From the NCBI GenBank assembly GCA_035299505.1, contig DATGWL010000085.1, forward strand, positions 1 through 64,000: a stretch of 64,000 bases of DNA, in the 5' to 3' direction. Position 1 is the first letter of the stretch. The number at the start of each line of letters is the position of its first letter. This document shows positions 35,334 through 43,602 of this stretch, piece after piece. The DNA is from M3007 sp035299505 (lineage in GTDB: Bacteria; Bacteroidota; Bacteroidia; Chitinophagales; Saprospiraceae). The notes beneath the pieces are model-generated. The model ran no database searches. It was given only the letters and a program-made list of their open reading frames with translations, and was not told the origin of the DNA. Position numbers and translations under genes: made by a program.

Positions 35334-36308
35334 ATGAAAAAATATATACCTCTTTGTATCTCCTTACTACTCAACAGCGCCAGCATACTCGCTCAAACGG
35401 ATACCATGCCGCCAGTACTGGTTTGCCGGGATACCTTTACCATTGATATTATCTTTGATAACCTGGAATGTATGTCCAGGGCTTCTCTGCATCAATTGGT
35501 ACTGGATGCCTCGGATAATTCAGGCGCTCTTCAGCTTGGTTTACGACGCCCCTGCATGGGTTCAGGCTTTCCGCTGGATACTACAGCTGTGTTTACTTCC
35601 GATGATGTAGGTATCAAAACAGTGGAAATCTGGGCGCGCGACAGCGCAGGAAATTACAGTTCCTGCACCTCCAAAGTAGTGCTGAACGGTGGTTATGGCG
35701 GCTGTGATCCTTCCGGCTGGGCAATACAATGCCAGGATCATGAGGATTTTGGCATCATAAATATCCAGGCGCGAATTCTTGCTTATAACTGCCAGGGGGA
35801 TACGGTGCGTATGACCGGACCGTATGGACCAGGTACTAACCCTAATTTTTGGAGTTATTACATAGATGGAATATTGGGATTCCAATGGTGGTACCTGCCA
35901 ATTGGCGCCGGATATACGATTGAAATAGTCCCGTTCCGAAACGACAACCCCCTGAACGGTGTAACCACCTACGATCTTTCCCTGATCAACAAACACATAC
36001 TCGGGCTCGAACCCCTGAACTCGCCCTATAAAATGCTGGCTGCCGATATAAACCAGGATGGGAACATCACCACTTTTGATGTATTATTGCTGCGAAAGTT
36101 GATTCTTGGACTCATTCCCAATCTGCCGCATGGGAAAGCCTGGCGTTTTATGCCCAAATCATTTGTGTTCCCTAATCCGGCCAATCCTTTTGCGAGTCCT
36201 GTGCCAGACAAGCTCATTTCCCCTAACACCAGCTGGCCCCCTTACACCTTTTATGAGTTCAGAGGGATCAAAATTGGGGATGTAAACAATTCGGCCATCC
36301 CGGATTGA
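35334..36308 (+). CDS. Secreted protein with C-terminal dockerin-like Ca-binding domain
   Basis: This 324-aa protein has a signal peptide (MKKYIPLCISLLLNSASILAQ) and an N-terminal HYR/Ig-like segment (PPVLVCRDTFTIDI, VFTSDDVGIKTVEIWARDSAGNYSS). The C-terminal dockerin type I-like pair of EF-hand loops contains YDLSLINKHILG and AADINQDGNITTFDVLLLRKLILG. It ends with FRGIKIGDVNN and has no T9SS tail. A -7-like box TATGTTTG (35309-35316) overlaps the earlier ATG at 35310, so I prefer the second ATG at 35334. The cohesin-like trio at 2.2-4.7 kb is a possible partner, but that is inference. Confidence 0.8.
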   Translation: MKKYIPLCISLLLNSASILAQTDTMPPVLVCRDTFTIDIIFDNLECMSRASLHQLVLDASDNSGALQLGLRRPCMGSGFPLDTTAVFTSDDVGIKTVEIWARDSAGNYSSCTSKVVLNGGYGGCDPSGWAIQCQDHEDFGIINIQARILAYNCQGDTVRMTGPYGPGTNPNFWSYYIDGILGFQWWYLPIGAGYTIEIVPFRNDNPLNGVTTYDLSLINKHILGLEPLNSPYKMLAADINQDGNITTFDVLLLRKLILGLIPNLPHGKAWRFMPKSFVFPNPANPFASPVPDKLISPNTSWPPYTFYEFRGIKIGDVNNSAIPD

Positions 36309-36329
36309 GGTTATCTATCCTTGTTTAAC

Positions 36330-37169
36330 ATGCGATTTGTTTTCATAATCCTGTTTTCAGGTTTGGTTCTCATGACCTCCGGATGTATGGTCATGAAAAT
36401 GCGCTGGAGCGATGCAAAAGCCCAAAAGGTATTTCATAAGAAAGGCATTCCTTTGTCAATTCGGGATACTTTGATTTCAAACCGGCACATACATTATGCC
36501 CTGAGTGGTCCGGACACACTTCCTACCCTGGTATTTATCCACGGAAGTCCAGGAAGTTGGATGCATTATCACCAATACCTTGCAGACTCCCTGTTAGGAA
36601 GCAAATATCGGCTGGTGGCTATTGATCGACCCGGATTTGGGCACAGCAATTTTGGCAAGGCTATGGGGCTAAAGGCGCAAGCAGAACTTTTGCTGCCAGT
36701 GGTTACCGCTCTCAAGACGGATCGGCCGCTTTTTTTGTGTGGCCACAGCATGGGCGGTCCGGTGGTCGTACAACTGGCCGCTATGTCGCCGGAAACATTT
36801 CAAACCATTGTTGTAGTTGCAGGTGCTCTGGATGCGCGCCAGGAAAAGCCAGAAATTTGGCGAAAAATCATGCAGGTTAAACCACTTTATTGGCTGCTGC
36901 CCGGGGCATTTGGACCAAGTAATACCGAGTTATTGTATCTTAAAAAGGACCTGATTCCTTTGCAGCAGGAATTCGAAAAAATAACCTGTGGGGTACATTT
37001 TGTCCATGGCACCAAGGATACCTGGGTGCCCTTTGAGAATGTAGCGTTTGGTATTCAAAACCTGAAAAATGCCTCATTTATCAAGGTTGATACTTTGGTA
37101 GGCGCCGATCATCAGATCCCCTGGAAAAATTACCAAGTATTGAGAAATGTATTACTGGAAGTGGATTGA
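36330..37169 (+). CDS. Alpha/beta-hydrolase lipoprotein
   Basis: This 279-aa protein has lipoprotein signal MRFVFIILFSGLVLMTSGC. The alpha/beta-hydrolase core shows VFIHGSPGSW (oxyanion region), VAIDRPGFGHS, nucleophile elbow LCGHSMGGPV, catalytic Asp in VHGTKDTWVP and His in VGADHQIPW. It should hydrolyse an ester, amide or similar bond at the periplasm-facing membrane surface. A TTG at 36321 would add three residues. Confidence 0.85.
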   Translation: MRFVFIILFSGLVLMTSGCMVMKMRWSDAKAQKVFHKKGIPLSIRDTLISNRHIHYALSGPDTLPTLVFIHGSPGSWMHYHQYLADSLLGSKYRLVAIDRPGFGHSNFGKAMGLKAQAELLLPVVTALKTDRPLFLCGHSMGGPVVVQLAAMSPETFQTIVVVAGALDARQEKPEIWRKIMQVKPLYWLLPGAFGPSNTELLYLKKDLIPLQQEFEKITCGVHFVHGTKDTWVPFENVAFGIQNLKNASFIKVDTLVGADHQIPWKNYQVLRNVLLEVD

Positions 37170-37491
37170 TAAAAAGGAAAAATGACTATCCGGATATTAT
37201 TCCATGTGATAAACACGCAATTTGGCTTGTGTAGGTCCCGGTTCCCGGGATGACAACTCACGTTTTACTATGCATGACCAATTATGCGTCCTTCTAAATA
37301 CTTACAATATTGGCTATTTAGATCAAATAAAATTTTGCAGTTGGCTGTAATTTGCAATATGTTGCCTGTCAATGTATTGTGGTAGAAAAATATTGTGGCA
37401 ATAAATTTCCATTTCCTTTGCATTATTTCATTCGCATTGTCCATTTTTGCCACGTTTAATCTTCGATACTTTAACCAACTCAAACTTTTGT
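37170..37491. other. Non-coding gap before susC
   Basis: It holds a solo end of the MITE-like element (37181-37198), a partial palindrome copy near 37226-37264 and a weak -7-like TTCCTTTG at 37413-37420. No open frame of interest. Confidence 0.6.
37181..37198. repeat. Solo end of the 57.6-kb MITE-like element
   Basis: AATGACTATCCGGATATT is identical to the first 18 bases of the terminal repeat at 57601. No matching second end is visible within the next 300 bp. Confidence 0.8.
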
Positions 37492-40400
37492 ATGAAGCAA
37501 CTATGTACAACCATCTTGCTATGCCTGATGGTGGTGGCTGGCGCCTATGCGCAGCGTACTATTTCAGGCACCGTCACCGATCAATCCGGTGAGGCGCTGA
37601 TCGGCGCAACCGTTGCCGTCAAAAACACCAGCGTTGGCGCCGTAACTGATGTAGATGGCCGCTATACCATTCAGGTGGCCAAATCAGATGCCATTCTGAT
37701 GTTCTCTTACACCGGGTATGCCACCCAGGAAATTGCCGTTGGCGCAGGCTCCGTGGTAGATGTTACCCTGGTGGAAAATGCCAATGTGATGGACGAAGTG
37801 GTGGTCATTGGCTACGGAAAACAGATCCGTAGCACCCTCACGGGCAACATCGCCAAAGTCAACAATGAAAACATCAAAGGCATGCCGGTGGTCTCTGTGG
37901 AACAGGCCATGCAAGGACAAGCTGCCGGTGTAAACATTGAAACCGTAAATGGTAAAGTGGGCGCCGCTGCCCGCGTACGCGTGCGCGGTGTTGGCTCCAT
38001 CAATGCCGGAACCGAGCCGCTTTTTGTAGTGGATGGTATCCCGCTCTCCAAAGATTCCCGCAATACTTATGGCGCAGGCCTCAACCCTCTGGCCGACATC
38101 AATTTCAACGATATTGAGTCAATCGAGGTGCTGAAAGACGCCTCTGCCAAGGCTATTTACGGTTCCCGGGGCTCCAATGGCGTGGTACTCATTACCACCA
38201 AATCCGGCAAATCCGGTAAAAGTCAAATCGAGCTCGACCTGCAATACGGATTCAGTCAGCCAACCCGCAAACGCGAGTTTTTGAATGCTGCCGAATTCGT
38301 GGAACTCTTCACAGAAGCCGCCAACAATTCTGATGATATTGACGGGTACGCGTACGATGATCCGGATTCCTGGACCACCTTTGTGCAGGGCCGTTTCTTC
38401 CGCTATTCCGGTCGCAACGACGATTGGATGAGCAAAATTGACAAAACCAACTGGCAGGATGAAGCATTCCAGGATGCTTCCCTGTACAACGCCAACCTCT
38501 CCTTTTCCGGAGGTTCCGATAAAATGCGGTATTACTTCAGCGCCAACCACGGCCTGAATGAGGGTATTCTGGTAGCCAACCACCTCACAAAAGACGGCGC
38601 CCGCCTGAACCTCGATTTCAGCGCCACCGACAAGCTCAAAATGGGCGTCAACCTGTCGGTTTCCCGCACCAATACCCGCACCGTTTCCGACGATAACGCG
38701 TTCTCCACGCCAATGCAGCTGGTGGCGCTTGCCCCTATTACGCCTAAGCGCGACGAGAAGGGCGAACTGTACGACCGGCCTGTAACCACTTATTACAACG
38801 GTTTGATTGACGTGGAAGACGCCACCCGCAAGGTATTCAGCAACCGTACCCTGGTGAATGTTTACGGCGATTACAGCTTTACCCAAAGCCTTGCGCTTCG
38901 GGTAGAAGGCGCGGCAAACCTGTACAATGTACGCGACGAAGCGCGTTTCGGGGTACGTACGGATGCCGGCAATGCTTCCAACGGTTTTGGAGAATCTGTT
39001 TTTGCCGGAGCAACAGATTACAACACCAACGCGGTATTGCGCTGGAACAAAGCTTTTGATAAAAACGACCTGGGCTTCGATCTGGGTACGGAGTATTTTG
39101 AAAGCACCAACAACCGCACGGCTGTATTTGGTGAGCAATTCCCAACAGACGAGCTGAAAACCCTGGCCAGTGCAGCCATCATTACCGGTGGTACCAGCAC
39201 AGAGGAGCAATACAGCTTCCTGTCTTACTTCGGGCGCGCCAGATACAATTTTGATCGGAAATACCTGTTGAATGCCTCTGCCCGTGTAGACGGATCATCC
39301 CGTTTTGGCGACAACAAACGGTATGCGTTCTTCCCGGCGTTTTCTGCTGGTTGGGTATTGAGCGAAGAAGCCGTATTGCAGGATAACCCAACGATTTCTT
39401 TCCTGAAACTGCGCGCCTCCTGGGGACAAAGTGGTAATGCCGACATCGGCAACTTCCGCGCTTTGGGCCTGTATGCGCCAGGCAGTTACAACGGTCAAAG
39501 CAACTATTTGCCGGAACAAATTGCCAACCCTGACCTCACCTGGGAAAAGAGCACAGAAGTTGATTTTGGTTTGGACTGGGGTTTGTTCGACAACCGCATC
39601 AATGGTGAAATTGATTACTACATCAAGAATACCAACGATCTTCTGCAACAGGTTCCTATTCCGGCTACCACCGGTTACAAAACACAGTGGAGAAACATTG
39701 GCGAATTGGAAAACCGGGGCTGGGAGTTTACGGTGAACTCCAACAATCTGGTGGGCGAGTTCAAATGGACCACCTCGCTCAACCTTGCTTTGAACAAGAA
39801 CAAAGTGGTGGCATTAGCTGATGGTCAGGATATCATAGACGATGGCGGCACCCGCTATGCCAACGTGGTAAAAGTAGGCGAACCTATTGGTGTGTTCTAT
39901 GGCGCCGAATATGCAGGCGTAGACCCAGCCAATGGCGATGCCATCTGGTACACCAATGCCACTGATGGCAGCGATCCACGCGCAACTACCAACGATTTCA
40001 GCGAAGCCAATTATGTAGTGCTGGGTTCGCCACTGCCTGATCTGATTGGCGGTATCAGCAACTCCTTCTCCTGGAAGGGTGTATCGCTGGATATTCGTTT
40101 CCAGGGTCAGTATGGCAACGAAATCCACCGTTCCGGCGATGTATTTATGTCTTGCAATGCCTGTTGGTTTGATAACCAGACCCGCGATCAGCTGGATCGC
40201 TGGCAAAATCCAGGCGATGTGACCAATGTGCCTGAGGCTCGTCTGGGCTATTCCAACGGTGATATTGGCCGGAGCAGCCGCTATATTTCTGATGGCTCTT
40301 ACCTGCGTTTGAAAAACATCACGCTGGCTTACGATGTGCCTACGAAGTGGATGCGCGGCGTGCGCAGCCTGCGCGTGTACGCTACTGCTACCAATCTGCT

Positions 40401-40536
40401 CACCTTCACCAAATACGAGGGCTGGGATCCGGAGGTTACCACCGACTTCCTGGCGGGCAACACGGTTTACGGCATAGATTTCTATTCTGCGCCACAGCCT
40501 AAAACCATAATTGGCGGAATCCGGATTGGTTTCTAA
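37492..40536 (+). CDS. SusC/RagA-family TonB-dependent outer-membrane transporter
   Basis: This 1014-aa protein has a signal peptide (MKQLCTTILLCLMVVAGAYAQ), a CarboxypepD_reg-like domain (~21-105: ISGTVTDQSGEALIGATVAV), then plug landmarks VVVIGYGKQ and SIEVLKDASAKAIYGSRGSNGVVLITTKSGK. A C-terminal barrel ends in FYSAPQPKTIIGGIRIGF with a terminal Phe. SusC proteins import glycans, peptides or other polymers with the SusD lid. The SusD gene follows after 25 nt. No carbohydrate-active enzyme, sulfatase or regulator is adjacent, so the substrate cannot be inferred. Confidence 0.95.
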   Translation: MKQLCTTILLCLMVVAGAYAQRTISGTVTDQSGEALIGATVAVKNTSVGAVTDVDGRYTIQVAKSDAILMFSYTGYATQEIAVGAGSVVDVTLVENANVMDEVVVIGYGKQIRSTLTGNIAKVNNENIKGMPVVSVEQAMQGQAAGVNIETVNGKVGAAARVRVRGVGSINAGTEPLFVVDGIPLSKDSRNTYGAGLNPLADINFNDIESIEVLKDASAKAIYGSRGSNGVVLITTKSGKSGKSQIELDLQYGFSQPTRKREFLNAAEFVELFTEAANNSDDIDGYAYDDPDSWTTFVQGRFFRYSGRNDDWMSKIDKTNWQDEAFQDASLYNANLSFSGGSDKMRYYFSANHGLNEGILVANHLTKDGARLNLDFSATDKLKMGVNLSVSRTNTRTVSDDNAFSTPMQLVALAPITPKRDEKGELYDRPVTTYYNGLIDVEDATRKVFSNRTLVNVYGDYSFTQSLALRVEGAANLYNVRDEARFGVRTDAGNASNGFGESVFAGATDYNTNAVLRWNKAFDKNDLGFDLGTEYFESTNNRTAVFGEQFPTDELKTLASAAIITGGTSTEEQYSFLSYFGRARYNFDRKYLLNASARVDGSSRFGDNKRYAFFPAFSAGWVLSEEAVLQDNPTISFLKLRASWGQSGNADIGNFRALGLYAPGSYNGQSNYLPEQIANPDLTWEKSTEVDFGLDWGLFDNRINGEIDYYIKNTNDLLQQVPIPATTGYKTQWRNIGELENRGWEFTVNSNNLVGEFKWTTSLNLALNKNKVVALADGQDIIDDGGTRYANVVKVGEPIGVFYGAEYAGVDPANGDAIWYTNATDGSDPRATTNDFSEANYVVLGSPLPDLIGGISNSFSWKGVSLDIRFQGQYGNEIHRSGDVFMSCNACWFDNQTRDQLDRWQNPGDVTNVPEARLGYSNGDIGRSSRYISDGSYLRLKNITLAYDVPTKWMRGVRSLRVYATATNLLTFTKYEGWDPEVTTDFLAGNTVYGIDFYSAPQPKTIIGGIRIGF

Positions 40537-40561
40537 GCCTTCACTCAAAACGATTTTAACA

Positions 40562-41887
40562 ATGAAAAAGCTACAATATATTCTACTCTCAGGCTTGTTG
40601 CTGATGGCAGGCGCCTGCGACAAAAAGCTCGATATCGAGCCACTGCAAAGTGTCAGTGAAACTGTTGCCCTGGATTCTGATGCCAACGTAAAACTTGTGC
40701 TTCAGGGGGCGTATGATAACCTCAGCAAAGACGGCATGTACGGTGGAAACCTGTTTCGAGATGCGGAATTGCTGGGTTCAGATGGCGAGGTACGCTGGGT
40801 GGGTACCTTCAGCGATCCACGCGACATTTTCAACCACGAAATGGATGCGGGCAACACAGATGTGGAGAATACCTGGTCTATTGCTTATCAAACCATCAAC
40901 TCCTGCAACAATGTGCTGAGCGCACTGGATATTGTGAATGCCGACGACCGCGACCGTGTGGAAGGAGAGGCGAAATTTATTCGTGGCGTATGCTACTTCG
41001 AGCTAACCCGCCTCTTTGGCAAACCATACGTAGCAGGTGGGTCGAACAGCCAATTGGGCGTACCGGTTATCACCACAGCTACCCGCGGAGTAACGGAAGC
41101 CTCCTATGTTAGCCGCAATACCGTTAATGAGGGCTACGAACAGGCTCTTTCCGATTTGCTTCGTGCAGCGGCTATATTGCCGGAAGATAACGGCGTTTTG
41201 GCCAGCAAGTACGCGGCCATGGGTATGGCTGCCCGGATGTACCTCAGCATGGGTAAACTCCAGGAAGCACGGGATATGGCTACTGCCGTTATTGGTAGCA
41301 CCCAATACAGTCTGTTGCCGAATTATGAGGACCTCTGGAACCAGGATGATGATACCGATGAAGCTTTGTTTTCCATTCAGGTTTCCCCTCAGGATGGTGT
41401 AAACGAGCTGGTAACCTTCTTCTCTATTCCGGAATTTGGCGGTCGCGATGGTGATATTGAAATCCAAAACAGTCACCTGGCACTGTATGATCCAGCCGAC
41501 ACCCGTTTGGCCTTGTTCTATGATGGGAATGGAGCTATGCGCACCGGAAAATGGAAAAACCAGTACAAGAATATTCCCATTATTCGTCTGGCTGAAATGC
41601 ACCTGATTGCAGCGGAATGTGATGCCCGCCTGAATGGTAACGGCGCTTTACAATTGAATCCGGTTCGTGAGCGTGCAGGTTTGGCGCCTCTCAATCAGGC
41701 TTTTGTAGAGGATGTAATCCAGGAGCGCAGACGTGAGCTTGCCTTCGAAGGACACAAAATCCACGACATCAAGCGCCTGGGTGGCACCATTGATGGTATC
41801 AGTTTTGATGCGCCCGAATTTGTGTTTCCTATCCCGGCCCGGGAGATTGAGGTGAATAAAAACCTCCAGCAAAACGAAGGGTACTAA
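40562..41887 (+). CDS. SusD/RagB-family outer-membrane lipoprotein
   Basis: This 441-aa surface lipoprotein has signal MKKLQYILLSGLLLMAGAC with the lipidated Cys. SusD landmarks are KKLDIEPLQS near the N-terminus, ENTWSIAYQTINSCNNVL, AKFIRGVCYFELTRLFGKPYV, and the C-terminal LNPVRERAGLAPLNQAFVEDVIQERRRELAFEGHKIHDIKRLG. It acts as the substrate-binding lid of the preceding SusC. It is shorter than classical SusD (~550 aa) but similar to small members. Confidence 0.93.
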   Translation: MKKLQYILLSGLLLMAGACDKKLDIEPLQSVSETVALDSDANVKLVLQGAYDNLSKDGMYGGNLFRDAELLGSDGEVRWVGTFSDPRDIFNHEMDAGNTDVENTWSIAYQTINSCNNVLSALDIVNADDRDRVEGEAKFIRGVCYFELTRLFGKPYVAGGSNSQLGVPVITTATRGVTEASYVSRNTVNEGYEQALSDLLRAAAILPEDNGVLASKYAAMGMAARMYLSMGKLQEARDMATAVIGSTQYSLLPNYEDLWNQDDDTDEALFSIQVSPQDGVNELVTFFSIPEFGGRDGDIEIQNSHLALYDPADTRLALFYDGNGAMRTGKWKNQYKNIPIIRLAEMHLIAAECDARLNGNGALQLNPVRERAGLAPLNQAFVEDVIQERRRELAFEGHKIHDIKRLGGTIDGISFDAPEFVFPIPAREIEVNKNLQQNEGY

Positions 41888-41913
41888 ATTGGTTCACCAA
41901 TAAGTAGTTTTTG

Positions 41914-41985
41914 CCGCAGGGTAACGGAGGTGCAGAGGTGTTGATAATCAACTTTTTAATCTCTGCGTCTCCGCAGCTCTGCGGT
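41914..41985. repeat. Imperfect palindrome after susD
   Basis: CCGCAG-CGGAG-GCAGAG arms (41914-41937) pair imperfectly with CTCTGC-CTCCG-CTGCGG arms (41960-41984) across an A/T-rich loop. Similar CTGCGTCTCCGC-type intergenic sequences occur in many bacteria; here it may terminate the susCD transcript. Confidence 0.7.
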
Positions 41986-42021
41986 GAAAACTACACTTGG
42001 AATACCTGTACAGACGGTCGG

Positions 42022-42465
42022 TCATTCCGACACTTTATACATATGAACAGATTGGCCAACCAGCTTCCAGGAGCCGTCAATTTTTTCCAATATTCTGATT
42101 TCATGTGAATAGGTCTTCCGGCCATCCCTGGCAACAGACACCTCATCGTGGTTGACCCAGGCAAAATCTCCTTTAATACACATTTGGTAATTACTGTTCT
42201 CGGAGCTTCCGCCATCGCCCATTTTGGCGTTGGGATCTTTCATGAGCGCCGGTGGTACATCGTAGGTTTCGCCCGTGGAGGTTGAAACCAAAATGCGGCT
42301 GTATGGCTGAATGTGCCAGCAATCCGAATGCGTTTTGAAATCGGCGCTGCGCCAGCTGGCAGACTCTTTTTCCAGAAGTTGTTGAATCGCAAGTTGATCG
42401 TCCATGGGAGAAGTGCATTGAATCAAAAATAACAGGCAAACAGGTAAGACAGATGTTTTGATCAT
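42022..42465 (-). CDS. Lipoprotein with SnoaL/DUF4440-like fold
   Basis: This 147-aa putative lipoprotein has signal MIKTSVLPVCLLFLIQC. The mature domain (LEKESASWRSADFKTHSDCW, FAWVNHDEVSVARDGRKTYSHEIRILEKIDGSWKLVGQSVHMY) has the alternating pattern of NTF2/SnoaL-like DUF4440 proteins. The upstream Met at 42501 is less plausible because it precedes the signal peptide. Function unknown. Confidence 0.7.
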   Translation of the reverse strand: MIKTSVLPVCLLFLIQCTSPMDDQLAIQQLLEKESASWRSADFKTHSDCWHIQPYSRILVSTSTGETYDVPPALMKDPNAKMGDGGSSENSNYQMCIKGDFAWVNHDEVSVARDGRKTYSHEIRILEKIDGSWKLVGQSVHMYKVSE

Positions 42466-42518
42466 ATGCGGGTATTTGCACAAATGTAAACATAAGCACA
42501 CTACTCGACATTTTGGTT

Positions 42519-42556
42519 TCAGGCCTATAAGGTTTCCAAAAACCTTATAGGCCTGA
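42519..42556. repeat. Perfect 17-bp palindrome, 4-nt loop
   Basis: TCAGGCCTATAAGGTTT (42519-42535) pairs perfectly with 42540-42556 across CCAA. It lies between two minus-strand genes. From memory, similar AGGCCTATAAGG palindromes are dispersed in Bacteroidota genomes. Confidence 0.85.
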
Positions 42557-42583
42557 CATTTTATGGGGCGGCTTTACCTTCGC

Positions 42584-43003
42584 TTATATTTTGATTACCG
42601 GAATCAACTGACTTCCCAGCGAGGTTTCCAGTAACAGGAAGTATTGGCCAGCCGGCAAATCATTGGGTAATTCCAGGCTTTCCAGTTGGTTCCCTGCCTG
42701 CCTGTGCGCTGTTTGCATGAGCCGCTTGGCGGGTATACCCCCAGATGGCAAAAGCGTGAGGGTAACCTTGGTGTCCTGCTCCAGGGAGTAAGAAATCTGG
42801 ATGTTGCCCGATGTAACAGGATTGGGGAAAACGGACAGGGCTATTTGCAGTCCTATTTTGGTAGTGAAGGTAGAATTGCCCTCGTGGCGCAGTTGAATCA
42901 TACCCGTTCCGGCAAAAGTGGAGTCCAGGATGCCAGATTGGCCCCAAGCAGGAAATTGAAATGCCAAAGCGCAGAACAGAAGGAAAGTTGACAGGAATTT
43001 CAT
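42584..43003 (-). CDS. Minimal T9SS cargo protein (delta-60 remnant)
   Basis: This 139-aa protein has a signal peptide (MKFLSTFLLFCALAFQFPAWGQ) and a short GILDSTFAGTGMIQL segment that looks like the first half of one delta-60 repeat. Almost at once comes a type A T9SS sorting domain (ALSVFPNPVTSGNIQISYSL to IPVIKI). Only ~25 residues separate signal and tail, so it looks like an internally deleted relative of the protein at 33645. It could be a decayed gene, or a real small secreted protein. Confidence 0.75.
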   Translation of the reverse strand: MKFLSTFLLFCALAFQFPAWGQSGILDSTFAGTGMIQLRHEGNSTFTTKIGLQIALSVFPNPVTSGNIQISYSLEQDTKVTLTLLPSGGIPAKRLMQTAHRQAGNQLESLELPNDLPAGQYFLLLETSLGSQLIPVIKI

Positions 43004-43243
43004 GTTACAATCAGTTTTGTATTTTTTGTGTTGCTTCTTTTTGATGACACAAAGATTGGAGCGTTCAAAACCGGAATTGTAGAACATATTTGCCCAAGGT
43101 TACCGCGACTTTGCGACGGTAAAAAGGTGGTTTTGAGGTGGATTTTCCTGGTTTTCTGGCTTCCAGGGTCTTGATGAAAGGCCGATTGTGGTACACATTT
43201 AGCCAGGTTTACGGGCAGGACTGGCCATTTTAATAAAATCCAT

Positions 43244-43251
43244 TACCTTTG
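43244..43251 (+). promoter_or_regulatory. -7 element of the cold-shock gene
   Basis: TACCTTTG matches TAnnTTTG, about 46 bp before the start codon. The -33 position has only a T-rich stretch. Confidence 0.5.
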
Positions 43252-43297
43252 CCCTGTCCTTCGGGATGATTACTTTTCATTTTTCAATTTTTTTAGT

Positions 43298-43489
43298 ATG
43301 CAAACAGGAACTGTCAAGTTCTTTAACGAGACCAAAGGATTTGGTTTTGTTGTTGACGCTGCCACCGGCGAGGAGGTATTCGTTCACGTTACCGGCCTGG
43401 TCGACAAAATTCGCGAAGGCGATACTGTAACCTTCGAGACCAAGATGGGCAAGAAAGGTTTGAATGCAGTCAATGTACAACTGGCTTAA
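43298..43489 (+). CDS. CspA-family cold-shock protein
   Basis: This 63-aa single OB-fold nucleic-acid-binding protein has GTVKFFNETKGFGFVVD carrying RNP1 (KGFGFV) and EVFVHVTGL carrying RNP2. In family members these bind single-stranded RNA and melt structure. It is monocistronic with its own promoter and terminator. Slightly shorter than CspA (70 aa), but complete. Confidence 0.95.
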   Translation: MQTGTVKFFNETKGFGFVVDAATGEEVFVHVTGLVDKIREGDTVTFETKMGKKGLNAVNVQLA

Positions 43490-43521
43490 GCTGTTGTAAC
43501 ATTTCGACATAAGATTCAGAG

Positions 43522-43552
43522 ACTCCGGCGGTTAAACCGTCCGGAGTTTTTT
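43522..43552 (+). terminator. Terminator after the cold-shock gene
   Basis: ACTCCGG-CGGTT pairs with AACCG-CCGGAGT, followed by six Ts; a strong rho-independent terminator. Confidence 0.9.
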
Positions 43553-43602
43553 ATATCTGAATAGGACAGATAATGTTATTGGTTTTAGAAAAAGACAAGT
43601 CT

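Noticed and set aside
37492..41887. SusCD pair as a complete polysaccharide-utilisation locus
   Set aside because: No glycoside hydrolase, polysaccharide lyase, sulfatase or hybrid regulator lies next to it, so I call only the transporter pair.
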